From: Candidatus Cloacimonadota bacterium
Lineage (GTDB): Bacteria > Cloacimonadota > Cloacimonadia > Cloacimonadales > TCS61
Length of the DNA stretch: 11,276 bases
Direction: 5' to 3'
Assembly (NCBI GenBank): GCA_018654125.1
Contig: JABIME010000303.1
Coordinates: 1-11,276, forward strand
Shown: positions 1-7,526 of the stretch, one piece after another
Layout of the letters: each line of letters opens with the position of its first letter
How positions within the stretch are numbered: position 1 is the first letter of the stretch
Notes under the pieces: generated by a model
Seen by the model: the letters and a program-made list of their open reading frames with translations, nothing else
What the model was told of the DNA's origin: nothing
Databases searched by the model: none
Made by a program: the position numbers and the translations under genes

Positions 1-27
1 GGGGTTCGAGTCCCTACGGGCGTGCCA
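1..27 (+). tRNA. 3' end of a tRNA gene (possibly tRNA-Arg), truncated by window edge
   Basis: The first 27 bases look like the 3' quarter of a tRNA. A T-loop TTCGAGT lies at 5-11, flanked by GGGG and CCCT stem bases. The acceptor 3' strand CGGGCGT follows, then a G discriminator and an encoded CCA at 25-27. The anticodon lies outside the window, so identity is open. An acceptor ending CGGGCGT with discriminator G resembles bacterial tRNA-Arg genes that start GCGCCCG, but this is only a guess. The gene reads on the plus strand and is convergent with the pilus operon. Confidence 0.88.
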
Positions 28-82
28 TTTATACTTCGGCTTGGAGGAACGAACAAACGAAGTAAAAACAAGATACGGCTTT

Positions 83-105
83 CCGAAGGAAAACGTTTCG
101 GTTTT
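83..105 (+). terminator. Possible weak terminator after the tRNA
   Basis: CCGAA (83-87) and TTCGG (97-101) can form a 5-bp stem with a 9-base loop, followed directly by TTTT. It lies about 55 bases after the tRNA CCA on the same strand. A second inverted repeat, ACTTCG (33-38) and CGAAGT (58-63), lies nearer the tRNA but has no T-tract. The stem is short, so this is a tentative call. The rest of 28-272 is AT-rich and shows no open frame, RNA or convincing promoter. Confidence 0.3.
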
Positions 106-272
106 ATCTATTTGAATTCAATAGCAACGAGCAAAAACGAACAACGGATTTAATATATAATAGCTTTTATAAGAATAGTAGTAAGGCTTTCAGAATAATA
201 ATGTAAAGAAAAAGATGTTTTATTTTGTTTGTTTTGTTAGTAGTTTTCTTTATACAAATAATACAAAAGTAT

Positions 273-1037
273 TTAATATAAATTGAATAATCTAAGATAC
301 AATCTTATTAGAGCATTCCCAGCTAAAATGTAAAATAATGAACCAACAATTAGGAACGGTCCAAAAGGAAAATGCTTTTGGCGATCATGCTTTATAACCA
401 ATAGTGTAAAAATTGCAATTAATGATGAGAAAAGTATTGTGAACAATGTTCCCCAAACTCCCAAAAAAGCACCTATTGCACCGATTAATTTGATATCACC
501 ACCACCAAGGCTATCCTTTTCTGTAATTTTTTGAAAGAAATAAGCTGTAAATAAAAATAGCAGAAAACCTGATAATGCCCCAATACCTGCAGAAATCCAG
601 TTAATGTCTGAATACGGAACAATAGAGAAAATCAAACCAATTGCAATAAGTGGAAGTGATAGTTTATCTGGTATTATATAATTATATAAATCTATAAAGA
701 ATATTATGATTCCAAATGATATAAAGATTACATACTTAAAATAAACAATTGAAAATTTAGCACCTAAACCAGCAAATAGAAGTATAAATAGTAGAGGTGT
801 TAACACTTCTACAAGAAAGTAATGAATATTGATCTTGGTTCCACAATATGAACATTTACCCTTAAGTAAAATGTAGCTTAATATTGGAATGTTATGATAG
901 GGTTTAATATTTGTTTTGCATACTGGGCAACTTGAATCTGGATATACAACTGACTTCTTTACGGGTATTCTGGAAATACAGACATTAAAGAAACTTCCAA
1001 AAACTGTTCCAAACAAGAAAATAAGAAAGTAGTACAT
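273..1037 (-). CDS. pilD: Prepilin peptidase / N-methyltransferase, PilD/GspO family (A24)
   Basis: Inner-membrane aspartyl protease that cuts the leader of type IV prepilins or pseudopilins and N-methylates the new N-terminus. Numbered from the ATG at 1037, the protein has 254 residues, a normal family length. It opens with the typical FGTVFGSFFNVCISRIP segment. A cytoplasmic zinc-type loop follows with C37-x2-C40 and C62-x2-C65. Multiple hydrophobic spans surround the two catalytic aspartates: D116 in the DLYNYIIPD motif and D181 in GGGDIK. An in-frame ATG at 1067 would add ten residues, but it lies inside the arm of a terminator hairpin and the extra residues (MPGQPGIFFA) are just hairpin and T-tract sequence. 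The ATG at 1037 matches the family N-terminus. Neither start has a clear Shine-Dalgarno site. This is the last gene of the cluster, 38 bases after pilC but beyond the terminator. Confidence 0.95.
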   Translation of the reverse strand: MYYFLIFLFGTVFGSFFNVCISRIPVKKSVVYPDSSCPVCKTNIKPYHNIPILSYILLKGKCSYCGTKINIHYFLVEVLTPLLFILLFAGLGAKFSIVYFKYVIFISFGIIIFFIDLYNYIIPDKLSLPLIAIGLIFSIVPYSDINWISAGIGALSGFLLFLFTAYFFQKITEKDSLGGGDIKLIGAIGAFLGVWGTLFTILFSSLIAIFTLLVIKHDRQKHFPFGPFLIVGSLFYILAGNALIRLYLRLFNLY

Positions 1038-1040
1038 AGC

Positions 1041-1068
1041 AAAAAAAATGCCCGGTTGCCCGGGCATT
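1041..1068 (-). terminator. Rho-independent terminator between pilC and pilD
   Basis: Read on the minus strand, AATGCCCGG (1068-1060) pairs perfectly with CCGGGCATT (1055-1047) around a GCAA tetraloop, and a run of T follows at 1046-1041. A 9-bp GC-rich stem, a tetraloop and a T-tract make a textbook intrinsic terminator. It begins 6 bases after the pilC stop codon and ends 3 bases before the preferred pilD start. On the plus strand the same hairpin is followed by a T-rich stretch (1071-1080), so it could also stop transcription arriving from the left. Confidence 0.88.
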
Positions 1069-1074
1069 AATTTT

Positions 1075-2328
1075 TTATTTCATTCCCGAACTGATTGCCA
1101 GTCCAAGGTTGAATATTGGCAGATATATGATTATAATAATATAACCAACCAATGCTGCCATAATAATAATCATCATAGGCTCGATAAGTGATGTGAGCCT
1201 CTCTATTACAGAGTCAACCAGCTTTTGATGGAACTCAGCTGCTTTTTTAAGTAAACTATCCATCTCACCCGTCTCTTCACCAGTTGAAATAAGTTGAAGA
1301 AGAGTTGATGGAAACACTTTTGTTTTCTTAAATGCTCCTGCAACAGTATAACCTTCTTTCACCAGGCCTCTAGCTTGCTTACAAGCTCTTTCTATAATAG
1401 CATTTTGAACAACCTTTTCTACCAGTTCCATTGTGTCCATAATGGGAACACCCGCGTACATAAGTATACTAAAAGTTCTGGCAAACTTGCTCATGATAGA
1501 GTTTTCCATCAAATTACCAATTACTGGTAATTTCAAAATAATGCTATCAATTATTAAATGTCCCCTTTCTGAGATATAGAATAAAAAGAAAGCCATTAAG
1601 AATGCTAAAACACCTAAACCAGTGAAGAAAACGTTTTCACGGACAACATTACTAATATAAATTGCTGCAACAGTAGGTGCAGGAAGATCTGCATTAAAAC
1701 TCTCATAAACACCTGCAAACATAGGAATTATAAAATAAAACAATCCCCAAACCACAAATGCTAGGAAGACAAGAATGAATATTGGATAAGAGAGTGCAGA
1801 CATTACCTTACGACGTGTATCTTCTATCTTCTCTAGATATGTAGCAAGTTCATCGAGTACGGTGTGTAATGTACCAGAAACCTCTCCTGCTTTAACCAAA
1901 GCAATAAATAGTGAATTAAAAACACCAGGGTGTAGTTCCATCGATTCTGATAAACTATATCCTTTTTTAATATCATTAGATAATCTTAGCAGTACTTTTT
2001 TAAAACGTTTGTTCTTCTCTTCTCGTGCCAAATTAGTTAACGATTTCTCAATTGTTAAACCTGCAGAGAACATAGTTGCTAACTGGCGAGTAAAGAATAC
2101 AAGAATTTTTAAACTTATACCTGTTCTTATCTTATAGATTGTAAGCATTATTTTATCGAGCATCGATAGCTGTCCGCTGAATGCTCCTTCTTTTCCCGGT
2201 TTTACCGAGATAATAATGCTACCTTCTTTTGTTAACTTATCAACGGCTTCATCCATAGAAGTAGCTTTTAAAGTTCCTTCTACACGAAGCCCTTTTACGT
2301 CTTTGATTGTATATTGAAAAACTGCCAT
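1075..2328 (-). CDS. pilC/gspF: Inner-membrane platform protein PilC/GspF
   Basis: Polytopic inner-membrane protein on which the assembly ATPase acts to add pilin subunits. It has 417 residues, close to the usual 400. A short N-terminal domain (about 1-44, starting MAVFQYTIKDVKG) precedes two T2SSF domains at about 72-200 and 275-402. Each carries the family signature: VKAGEVSGTLHTVL at 145-158 and ISTGEETGEMDSLL at 347-360. Hydrophobic spans lie at about 182-204, 233-252 and 383-405. The ATG at 2328 has AAGGAAA upstream at normal spacing and follows the ATPase stop by 25 bases, so the two are probably co-transcribed. A strong hairpin follows the stop directly. Confidence 0.95.
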   Translation of the reverse strand: MAVFQYTIKDVKGLRVEGTLKATSMDEAVDKLTKEGSIIISVKPGKEGAFSGQLSMLDKIMLTIYKIRTGISLKILVFFTRQLATMFSAGLTIEKSLTNLAREEKNKRFKKVLLRLSNDIKKGYSLSESMELHPGVFNSLFIALVKAGEVSGTLHTVLDELATYLEKIEDTRRKVMSALSYPIFILVFLAFVVWGLFYFIIPMFAGVYESFNADLPAPTVAAIYISNVVRENVFFTGLGVLAFLMAFFLFYISERGHLIIDSIILKLPVIGNLMENSIMSKFARTFSILMYAGVPIMDTMELVEKVVQNAIIERACKQARGLVKEGYTVAGAFKKTKVFPSTLLQLISTGEETGEMDSLLKKAAEFHQKLVDSVIERLTSLIEPMMIIIMAALVGYIIIIIYLPIFNLGLAISSGMK

Positions 2329-2353
2329 ATTATTTCCTTATTAATTAACGAAT

Positions 2354-4063
2354 TTATTCATCCGAAACCGTCAGTTTAACAACTTCATTAATTGTTGTTA
2401 TTCCCAATTTCATCTTATCAATACCACTAGCATGTAGCGAATGCATTCCGTTCTTGATTGCTGCTTCTCGGATAACATCCTGATTTTCTCCAGCAAAGAT
2501 AAGCTTTCTAACTTCAGAATTAACTTCAATGATCTCAAAGATACCTGTTCTTCCAGAATATCCAGTGTTGTCACAATGAACACATCCTTTACCTTTTTTG
2601 AAGTTGATCTCTTTTGCTTGCTCATCAGTGATACCAGCAGAAATGAGTTCTTCTTTTTTAGGAGTGTAATCTTCGATGCAATTGGAACAGATCTTTCTAA
2701 CCAAACGCTGAGCAAGAACAAGATTCAATGAAGAGGCAACCAGATATGCAGGGATACCAATATCAACAAGTCGTGTTATTGTTGAAGGAGCATCATTTGC
2801 ATGAAGTGTTGTGAACACTAGGTGACCAGTAAGTGAGAACTTGATGGCAATATCAGCAGTTTCTTCATCACGGATCTCACCAATAAGTACGATATCGGGG
2901 TCCTGACGAAGAACAGAACGAAGAGCTTTACCAAAAGTTAAGCCAATTTTTTCTTTAGCTTCGATCTGTGTGATACCATCTAGTCTGTACTCAACAGGGT
3001 CTTCAACGGTTACAATATTATTTTCGATATTTTTAATTTCTTTCAATGCAGCATGAAGTGTTGTTGATTTTCCACTACCTGTAGGTCCGGAAACAATAGT
3101 AATTCCATAAGGACGCTTGATCCATTTATGAAAAATACTGAGATTTTCATCAGTAAAACCAAGAGTTGTAAGGCTGAAGCCAAATTCCCCTTTGTCCAAA
3201 AGACGCATCACAACTTTCTCTCCGGTAACTGTTGGTGTAATAGAAACTCTCACATCTACACTTTTTAATGATGTTTTAAGTGAAATGTGACCATCCTGTG
3301 GCAATCTTCTTTCTGCAATATTCAATTTTGACATTACTTTAACAAGTGAAACCATTCCAGCGTGAAGTCCGATAGGTGGTGACATTACTTCACGTAGCGC
3401 ACCATCAATTCTAAATCTAACACGAGTATTATTGGTTAGTGGTTCAATATGAATATCTGTAGAATTAGATTTTATAGCTTCAGTAATAATGAGATTAAGA
3501 AGTTTCACAACTGGTGCATCGGCATCACCTTTGCTATCAACTGTGATTTCGTTCTCATCTTCATCAACAGCAACAAATTCAAAATTACCCACAGCATCTT
3601 CCACTTGAGAAGATGTTCGGATACCCTTGTAATATTTCTCAAGAGTATCCGTTAAAACAGAATCACCAATAAGCATTGGAAGTATATTCAATCCCAAAAG
3701 TTTCTGCAGACTATCGTGAATAACAATATTGTCTGGATCTGTCATTGCAACGATCATAGTGTTTTCCTGCTTGCGCAAGGCAATAACTCTATTTTCCACT
3801 GCAAATGGTTCTGGAATTAGTTTCACTATTTCAGAGTCAAGTTCAAGAAGTTCATCTTCCTTAACTATATCGTATTCTAGCTGAAGATGTAGTGCATCCA
3901 GCAGATCTTTCTCAGAAATAATACCGAGTTTTAATAATGTTCCCCCGATCTTAAGTCCGAAACTCTTCTGCTTCTGTGCTGCCTCAGTAATTTGCTCTTC
4001 ATTAGCAACACCAAGATGAACTAATACTTCACCTAACCTGGCAAATTGAGGATTAAAACTCAT
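2354..4063 (-). CDS. pilB/gspE: Type IV pilus / type II secretion assembly ATPase PilB/GspE with MshEN domain
   Basis: Cytoplasmic hexameric ATPase that powers pilin polymerisation through PilC. All family motifs are visible in the 569-residue protein: Walker A GPTGSGKST (326-334), Asp box with VEDPVEYRLDG (353-363), Walker B IVLIGEIRDEETA (391-403), His box TGHLVFTTLHANDA (412-425), and the zinc-binding tetracysteine C459, C462, C494, C497. The arm domain includes STDIHIEP (201-208) and RFRIDG (216-221). Residues 9-32 and 38-61 are two 24-residue repeats of the MshEN c-di-GMP-binding type with a 5-residue gap. The tetracysteine and the pilC neighbour argue for an assembly ATPase rather than a PilT-type retraction motor. 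The ATG at 4063 is preceded by AGGAGA at a workable distance. It lies 20 bases after the lipoprotein gene. Confidence 0.97.
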   Translation of the reverse strand: MSFNPQFARLGEVLVHLGVANEEQITEAAQKQKSFGLKIGGTLLKLGIISEKDLLDALHLQLEYDIVKEDELLELDSEIVKLIPEPFAVENRVIALRKQENTMIVAMTDPDNIVIHDSLQKLLGLNILPMLIGDSVLTDTLEKYYKGIRTSSQVEDAVGNFEFVAVDEDENEITVDSKGDADAPVVKLLNLIITEAIKSNSTDIHIEPLTNNTRVRFRIDGALREVMSPPIGLHAGMVSLVKVMSKLNIAERRLPQDGHISLKTSLKSVDVRVSITPTVTGEKVVMRLLDKGEFGFSLTTLGFTDENLSIFHKWIKRPYGITIVSGPTGSGKSTTLHAALKEIKNIENNIVTVEDPVEYRLDGITQIEAKEKIGLTFGKALRSVLRQDPDIVLIGEIRDEETADIAIKFSLTGHLVFTTLHANDAPSTITRLVDIGIPAYLVASSLNLVLAQRLVRKICSNCIEDYTPKKEELISAGITDEQAKEINFKKGKGCVHCDNTGYSGRTGIFEIIEVNSEVRKLIFAGENQDVIREAAIKNGMHSLHASGIDKMKLGITTINEVVKLTVSDE

Positions 4064-4083
4064 TTATTCTTCTCCTACTTACT

Positions 4084-5556
4084 TTAATTTACGTATCTTC
4101 TCAGTATTATTGTAACCTGATTAGTTGTGTTTGTTCCAAGTATCTGAGCTGTAACTGTACCAGTTGTTGTTCCTGGTGGAGAAGGAATTGGAGGTGGGCA
4201 TTCTTCATAATAAAATTCCACTTCTTTATTAAGTCTTCCATGTTCTCCATCTACTATAGATGTAAGACCTGTGAACTGGTCACCAGTATCTGGTGGATAT
4301 GGTTCTTGTGGATAACCAAGTGTTGTAGAGAAAACAACGATCTGATTATCAATTGGATTATTCTGTCCATCAAGTACTGTAATTCTAATCTCTGTAGATT
4401 TATATTGTGGATCTGGTGGAATCGCCCACCAGTCAACATGAAGCGGAACAGCTGCGATATCTATAGAAGGGAATTGGATAGGAAGTACTAACTCACCCTC
4501 AAAGATGTCACCAAGACCTGTTTCAATTCTCACAATAACTGTATCATTTGTATGTGAACCATCATAATTTAGATATGAATAAGCAACACCAGGTAGAGAA
4601 TCACCAAGAGCATTTTGGTTGTTAACATAAGCAGCAGCAACAACAGATGCCCATTCTGGTTCTTCTGGAAGTGAGAAGAATACAGCAGTACCAGATGCTA
4701 CAGGGTTACCTTCCATATCATTCAGGAGTGCAGAGATTTGAACTTTCCACATACCACTACCCATTTCTACTCCAGAGCTATGACCACCAATAGCGAATTC
4801 TACAGTATGAGTAAAACCACTGGCAACAACGATATTAGACTTTGTTGCAAAAACGGTAGCGCCACTTAAAGTTTGAGTAGATACTCTACAAGTAACAATA
4901 CCTGAAGACTCACCACTATTAATATTTACAGATGCTTTTCCTGCAATTGATGTTGTTGTTGCAGTTAAACCATCGTTGTTAATGTTTGTTCCATCAGGTG
5001 CATAAAGTAATTCGAATAAAACATCTTTTGGTTGAGAGATCAATTGACCTGAATTATCATAAAGACTTGCTACAAGTTCAAAAGTCTCAACGCCACCTGT
5101 TCCCTGAACACTAATTTCAACTTGTTCTGAAGTATCAAAACCAATTGAACTTACATCTTGTGGTGGTACACCATCAATATAAATATCAAGTGTTTCTGAA
5201 ATGCTTCCTACTATTGCTTCAATAGTTGCTGCACCAAAAGCATTTCCATCATGGAATTTAACAGTAGCAATACCGCTACTATCTGTTATAGCTTCTGCCG
5301 GAGTTAAATAACCCAAGTTAGTTCTAAATTGAACTGGTTGCTCAAAAACAGCGAAATTATCACTATCTTTAACCATAACCTGGATAGTTGCAAAAGTCAT
5401 GTCATCACCATCAGAATAAATTACTGATGTATCTGAAGTCATGCTTGCAATTGTGTAATCTAAAGGATCTATTACTCTATTGTCACAAGCTGTAAGCATA
5501 AGACCAACAACTAAAATGGCGATTGAGGCTAATAAGATCATTTTTGGATATTTCAT
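4084..5556 (-). CDS. Lipoprotein with about four bacterial Ig-like domains
   Basis: Predicted lipoprotein of 490 residues. A short basic N-terminus and hydrophobic segment end in the lipobox LTAC with the lipidated cysteine at 24, followed by Asp-25. The rest is beta-rich and splits by pattern into about four Ig-like units: roughly 35-127, 143-245, 249-362 and 366-487. The first shows the invasin/intimin (Big_1) style: a VKDSDN loop, QPVQFRTNLGYLTPAEA, then TDSSGIATVKF. The second and fourth show SIAGKASVNI and GQNNPIDNQIVVFSTTLGY. The start has GGAGG 4 bases before the ATG at 5556 and follows the secretin by 18 bases, so it belongs to the operon. Its role is not known. Possibilities are a secretin partner or pilotin-like factor, a periplasmic spacer, or a surface protein using the system. 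No enzyme motif was seen. Confidence 0.85.
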   Translation of the reverse strand: MKYPKMILLASIAILVVGLMLTACDNRVIDPLDYTIASMTSDTSVIYSDGDDMTFATIQVMVKDSDNFAVFEQPVQFRTNLGYLTPAEAITDSSGIATVKFHDGNAFGAATIEAIVGSISETLDIYIDGVPPQDVSSIGFDTSEQVEISVQGTGGVETFELVASLYDNSGQLISQPKDVLFELLYAPDGTNINNDGLTATTTSIAGKASVNINSGESSGIVTCRVSTQTLSGATVFATKSNIVVASGFTHTVEFAIGGHSSGVEMGSGMWKVQISALLNDMEGNPVASGTAVFFSLPEEPEWASVVAAAYVNNQNALGDSLPGVAYSYLNYDGSHTNDTVIVRIETGLGDIFEGELVLPIQFPSIDIAAVPLHVDWWAIPPDPQYKSTEIRITVLDGQNNPIDNQIVVFSTTLGYPQEPYPPDTGDQFTGLTSIVDGEHGRLNKEVEFYYEECPPPIPSPPGTTTGTVTAQILGTNTTNQVTIILRRYVN

Positions 5557-5574
5557 TATTCCTCCATTCTGAAA

Positions 5575-6960
5575 TTATTCAGAACCCTTTTCTTTGATTA
5601 ATCTCATTTCAAGTTTCTCATCAATTTCAATTTCATAATCATCTCCCTCAAAAGTAACTACGCGAGGAGTGATCTCAATAATTAAATCTGTTTTTTCCAT
5701 CAATTTAACTTTATGCTGGAATAATTTACCTAAGAAAGGAATAGAACCAAGAATTGGAACTTTGTTTACAGTTGTAGACATTGTAGTATTTAACAAACCA
5801 CCAACAAAAATTCTTCTTCCATCTGGAACTGTTACTGTAGAAGTAATTTTTCTAACTTTAGTTCTTGGAATGTATCCACCAACTAATTCGAGTACTGAAC
5901 TAACTTCTGGCTCGATCCTTGTTGTAATTTGACCTTCTGAATTAACAGTAGGTTTTACTTTAAGTTTAATTCCAACTTCTTCACGTTCAACCTGGATTTG
6001 CTTTTCATTATCTTCAGCAATATAAGGCACAACTTCGCCAATATGAATTTCTGCTTCTTCACCATTTAATGCTGTAATTCTTGTATCTGTAAGAAGTTTT
6101 GCAGCATTATTCTGCATTAACCAATCTATAGTTATATCAAATGCTGTTAGTTGACGACTAAAGTGACCAACATCACCAAGTTCTTCCATTCTTTGGAAAT
6201 ACATATCTTCTGGGATCTGACCAAATGGTGAGAGATCGCCATATGGTGTTTCACCAGTATCATCAGTAAAGTTATATGGTAACCCGGTTCCTGTTGCAGA
6301 TTTTGGATTTTCCGCAAGAATTGTTGTTAAGCTATTAAGTTTTGACCAATCTATTCCATATCTTTCAGCTTCAGTTACAGAGATCTCTATTAAACGAGCT
6401 CTGATCTCGATCTGCTTTTGTGGAACATCGATCTCTTCGATTCTCTTGCTTATTTCAGCAAAAGTTTCTGGATTTGCTCGAACAAGAATTGCATTCTGAC
6501 CTTCTATTGCAATAGATTCTCCAGGCATAATAGAAAGAGCAGTAACTATCTTATTTACATCAACATAATTTAACTGCATAACGTATGTTCTTTCGCCAAT
6601 CTCTTCTTCGATTCTGGCTCTGTCACCAACTATAAATGTTTTATCACCAATAAGGCGATAAGATAATCCGATAGATTTTACAACAAGCGCAAGAGCTTGT
6701 TCTATTGGAACTTCTTTAATATGGATGGTGATCTTCTTTTCTTCTGCTTTTTCATCTTTAGCTTCTGTTTCCATCGCTAATACGATGTTACAGTCACTCA
6801 ATCTTGCCATTGTTGAAATGATCGTTGCTACTGAAGCATCCTCTGCATCTAATGTGATCTTCTTTGTTAGAAGGTCTGATGTCTCTGCTGCAAGAACATT
6901 CACAGATAACAATATCATTACAGTTAATGACAACAATAATAATTTGCTGTTACTTTTCAT
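5575..6960 (-). CDS. gspD/pilQ: Secretin, outer-membrane channel (GspD/PilQ superfamily), unusually short
   Basis: Forms the ring-shaped outer-membrane channel through which the pilus or substrate passes. The protein has 461 residues. A signal peptide covers about 1-25 (NVLAA, then ETS). An STN/N0 domain spans about 34-112, a single N1-like KH domain about 124-180, and the secretin beta-barrel and gate about 186-433. Diagnostic motifs are VPDGRRIFVGGLL (378-390), VPILGSIPFLGKLF (401-414) and TDLIIEITPRVV (424-435). There is no AMIN domain and no N2/N3 repeats, so it is well below the 600-750 residues usual for PilQ or GspD. A charged insert (about 66-76, KDEKAEEKK) lies within N0. AAGGAGA precedes the ATG at 6960. 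It lies directly after the GspC/PilP-like gene, as its usual partner would. Confidence 0.94.
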   Translation of the reverse strand: MKSNSKLLLLSLTVMILLSVNVLAAETSDLLTKKITLDAEDASVATIISTMARLSDCNIVLAMETEAKDEKAEEKKITIHIKEVPIEQALALVVKSIGLSYRLIGDKTFIVGDRARIEEEIGERTYVMQLNYVDVNKIVTALSIMPGESIAIEGQNAILVRANPETFAEISKRIEEIDVPQKQIEIRARLIEISVTEAERYGIDWSKLNSLTTILAENPKSATGTGLPYNFTDDTGETPYGDLSPFGQIPEDMYFQRMEELGDVGHFSRQLTAFDITIDWLMQNNAAKLLTDTRITALNGEEAEIHIGEVVPYIAEDNEKQIQVEREEVGIKLKVKPTVNSEGQITTRIEPEVSSVLELVGGYIPRTKVRKITSTVTVPDGRRIFVGGLLNTTMSTTVNKVPILGSIPFLGKLFQHKVKLMEKTDLIIEITPRVVTFEGDDYEIEIDEKLEMRLIKEKGSE

Positions 6961-6975
6961 ACATTCTCCTTTATA

Positions 6976-7524
6976 TTACCAATTATATTTTCTTTCTGTT
7001 GAAATTTCACTATCGTCTTGAATCGCTTCTGGTTTGTCCGGAAGTTTCTGAAGAGTAAGAATGTTATCTCTTCCTTTATAGGAATAGACTATCTCACCCT
7101 GACGAATATCTTTAATGACCCCATATTTGAAATCATCACCAATTGTATAGAGCTCTGTTTTACCCTTATGAGAGATCGCAGCTCTTTTTTTACCAACTTC
7201 CGGCACAATTGTTGATTCAAGTCGAACCATATTCTCAACTTCTTGTCGCCATTGCTTTTCCAGATCCTGGATAGTTTTTACGATAAGATTTTGCTCTAAT
7301 GGATCTTTTTTAACTGTGAAAACAAATTCTTTTCTATCCTGAATAGATTGCTCTATGTTTTGTATCTGGTTGAACAAATTGTCACTTAAGGCTAACTTTT
7401 CATACTTAGAATCTACAGGAACAACCTTGATTTTGCTATAAAGGTTGTTACACTTTACACCAAGTACAATAAGGAGAATTACAATTAATGCTATTACTAG
7501 ATCTTTTAAATATTTTTCTTCCAT
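6976..7524 (-). CDS. GspC/PilP-like inner-membrane to secretin linker protein
   Basis: A 182-residue protein with a short cytoplasmic N-terminus, one membrane span (about 8-24) and a periplasmic remainder. Residues 70-77 (TVKKDPLE) recall the RDPF element of PilP. Residues 101-160 have the beta pattern of a GspC HR/PilP domain: RLESTIVPE, AAISHKGKTELYTIGDDFKYGVIKDI, then IVYSYKGRDNILTL. In the family this domain contacts the secretin N0 domain. The Cys at 25 is preceded by GVK, which is not a lipobox, so the protein looks membrane-spanning like GspC rather than lipidated like PilP. Position between pilO and the secretin is where pilP or gspC would be expected. The ATG at 7524 uses AAGGAGG (7538-7532), which lies inside the end of pilO. 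Function is inferred from fold pattern and position. Confidence 0.75.
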   Translation of the reverse strand: MEEKYLKDLVIALIVILLIVLGVKCNNLYSKIKVVPVDSKYEKLALSDNLFNQIQNIEQSIQDRKEFVFTVKKDPLEQNLIVKTIQDLEKQWRQEVENMVRLESTIVPEVGKKRAAISHKGKTELYTIGDDFKYGVIKDIRQGEIVYSYKGRDNILTLQKLPDKPEAIQDDSEISTERKYNW

Positions 7525-7526
7525 GA

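Noticed and set aside
1..272. tRNA 3' end as an attachment site of an integrated element
   Set aside because: No integrase, no second copy of the tRNA end and no transfer-type base change were seen; the neighbour is a core pilus gene.
260..273. AATAC-TTTT-GTATT palindrome at the pilD stop as a terminator
   Set aside because: A 5-bp AT-rich stem without a proper T-tract is too weak to call.
1862..2731. Plus-strand open frames opposite the pilC and pilB genes
   Set aside because: They run antisense to well-conserved coding regions, give low-complexity or Cys/Ser-rich peptides, and have no ribosome sites.
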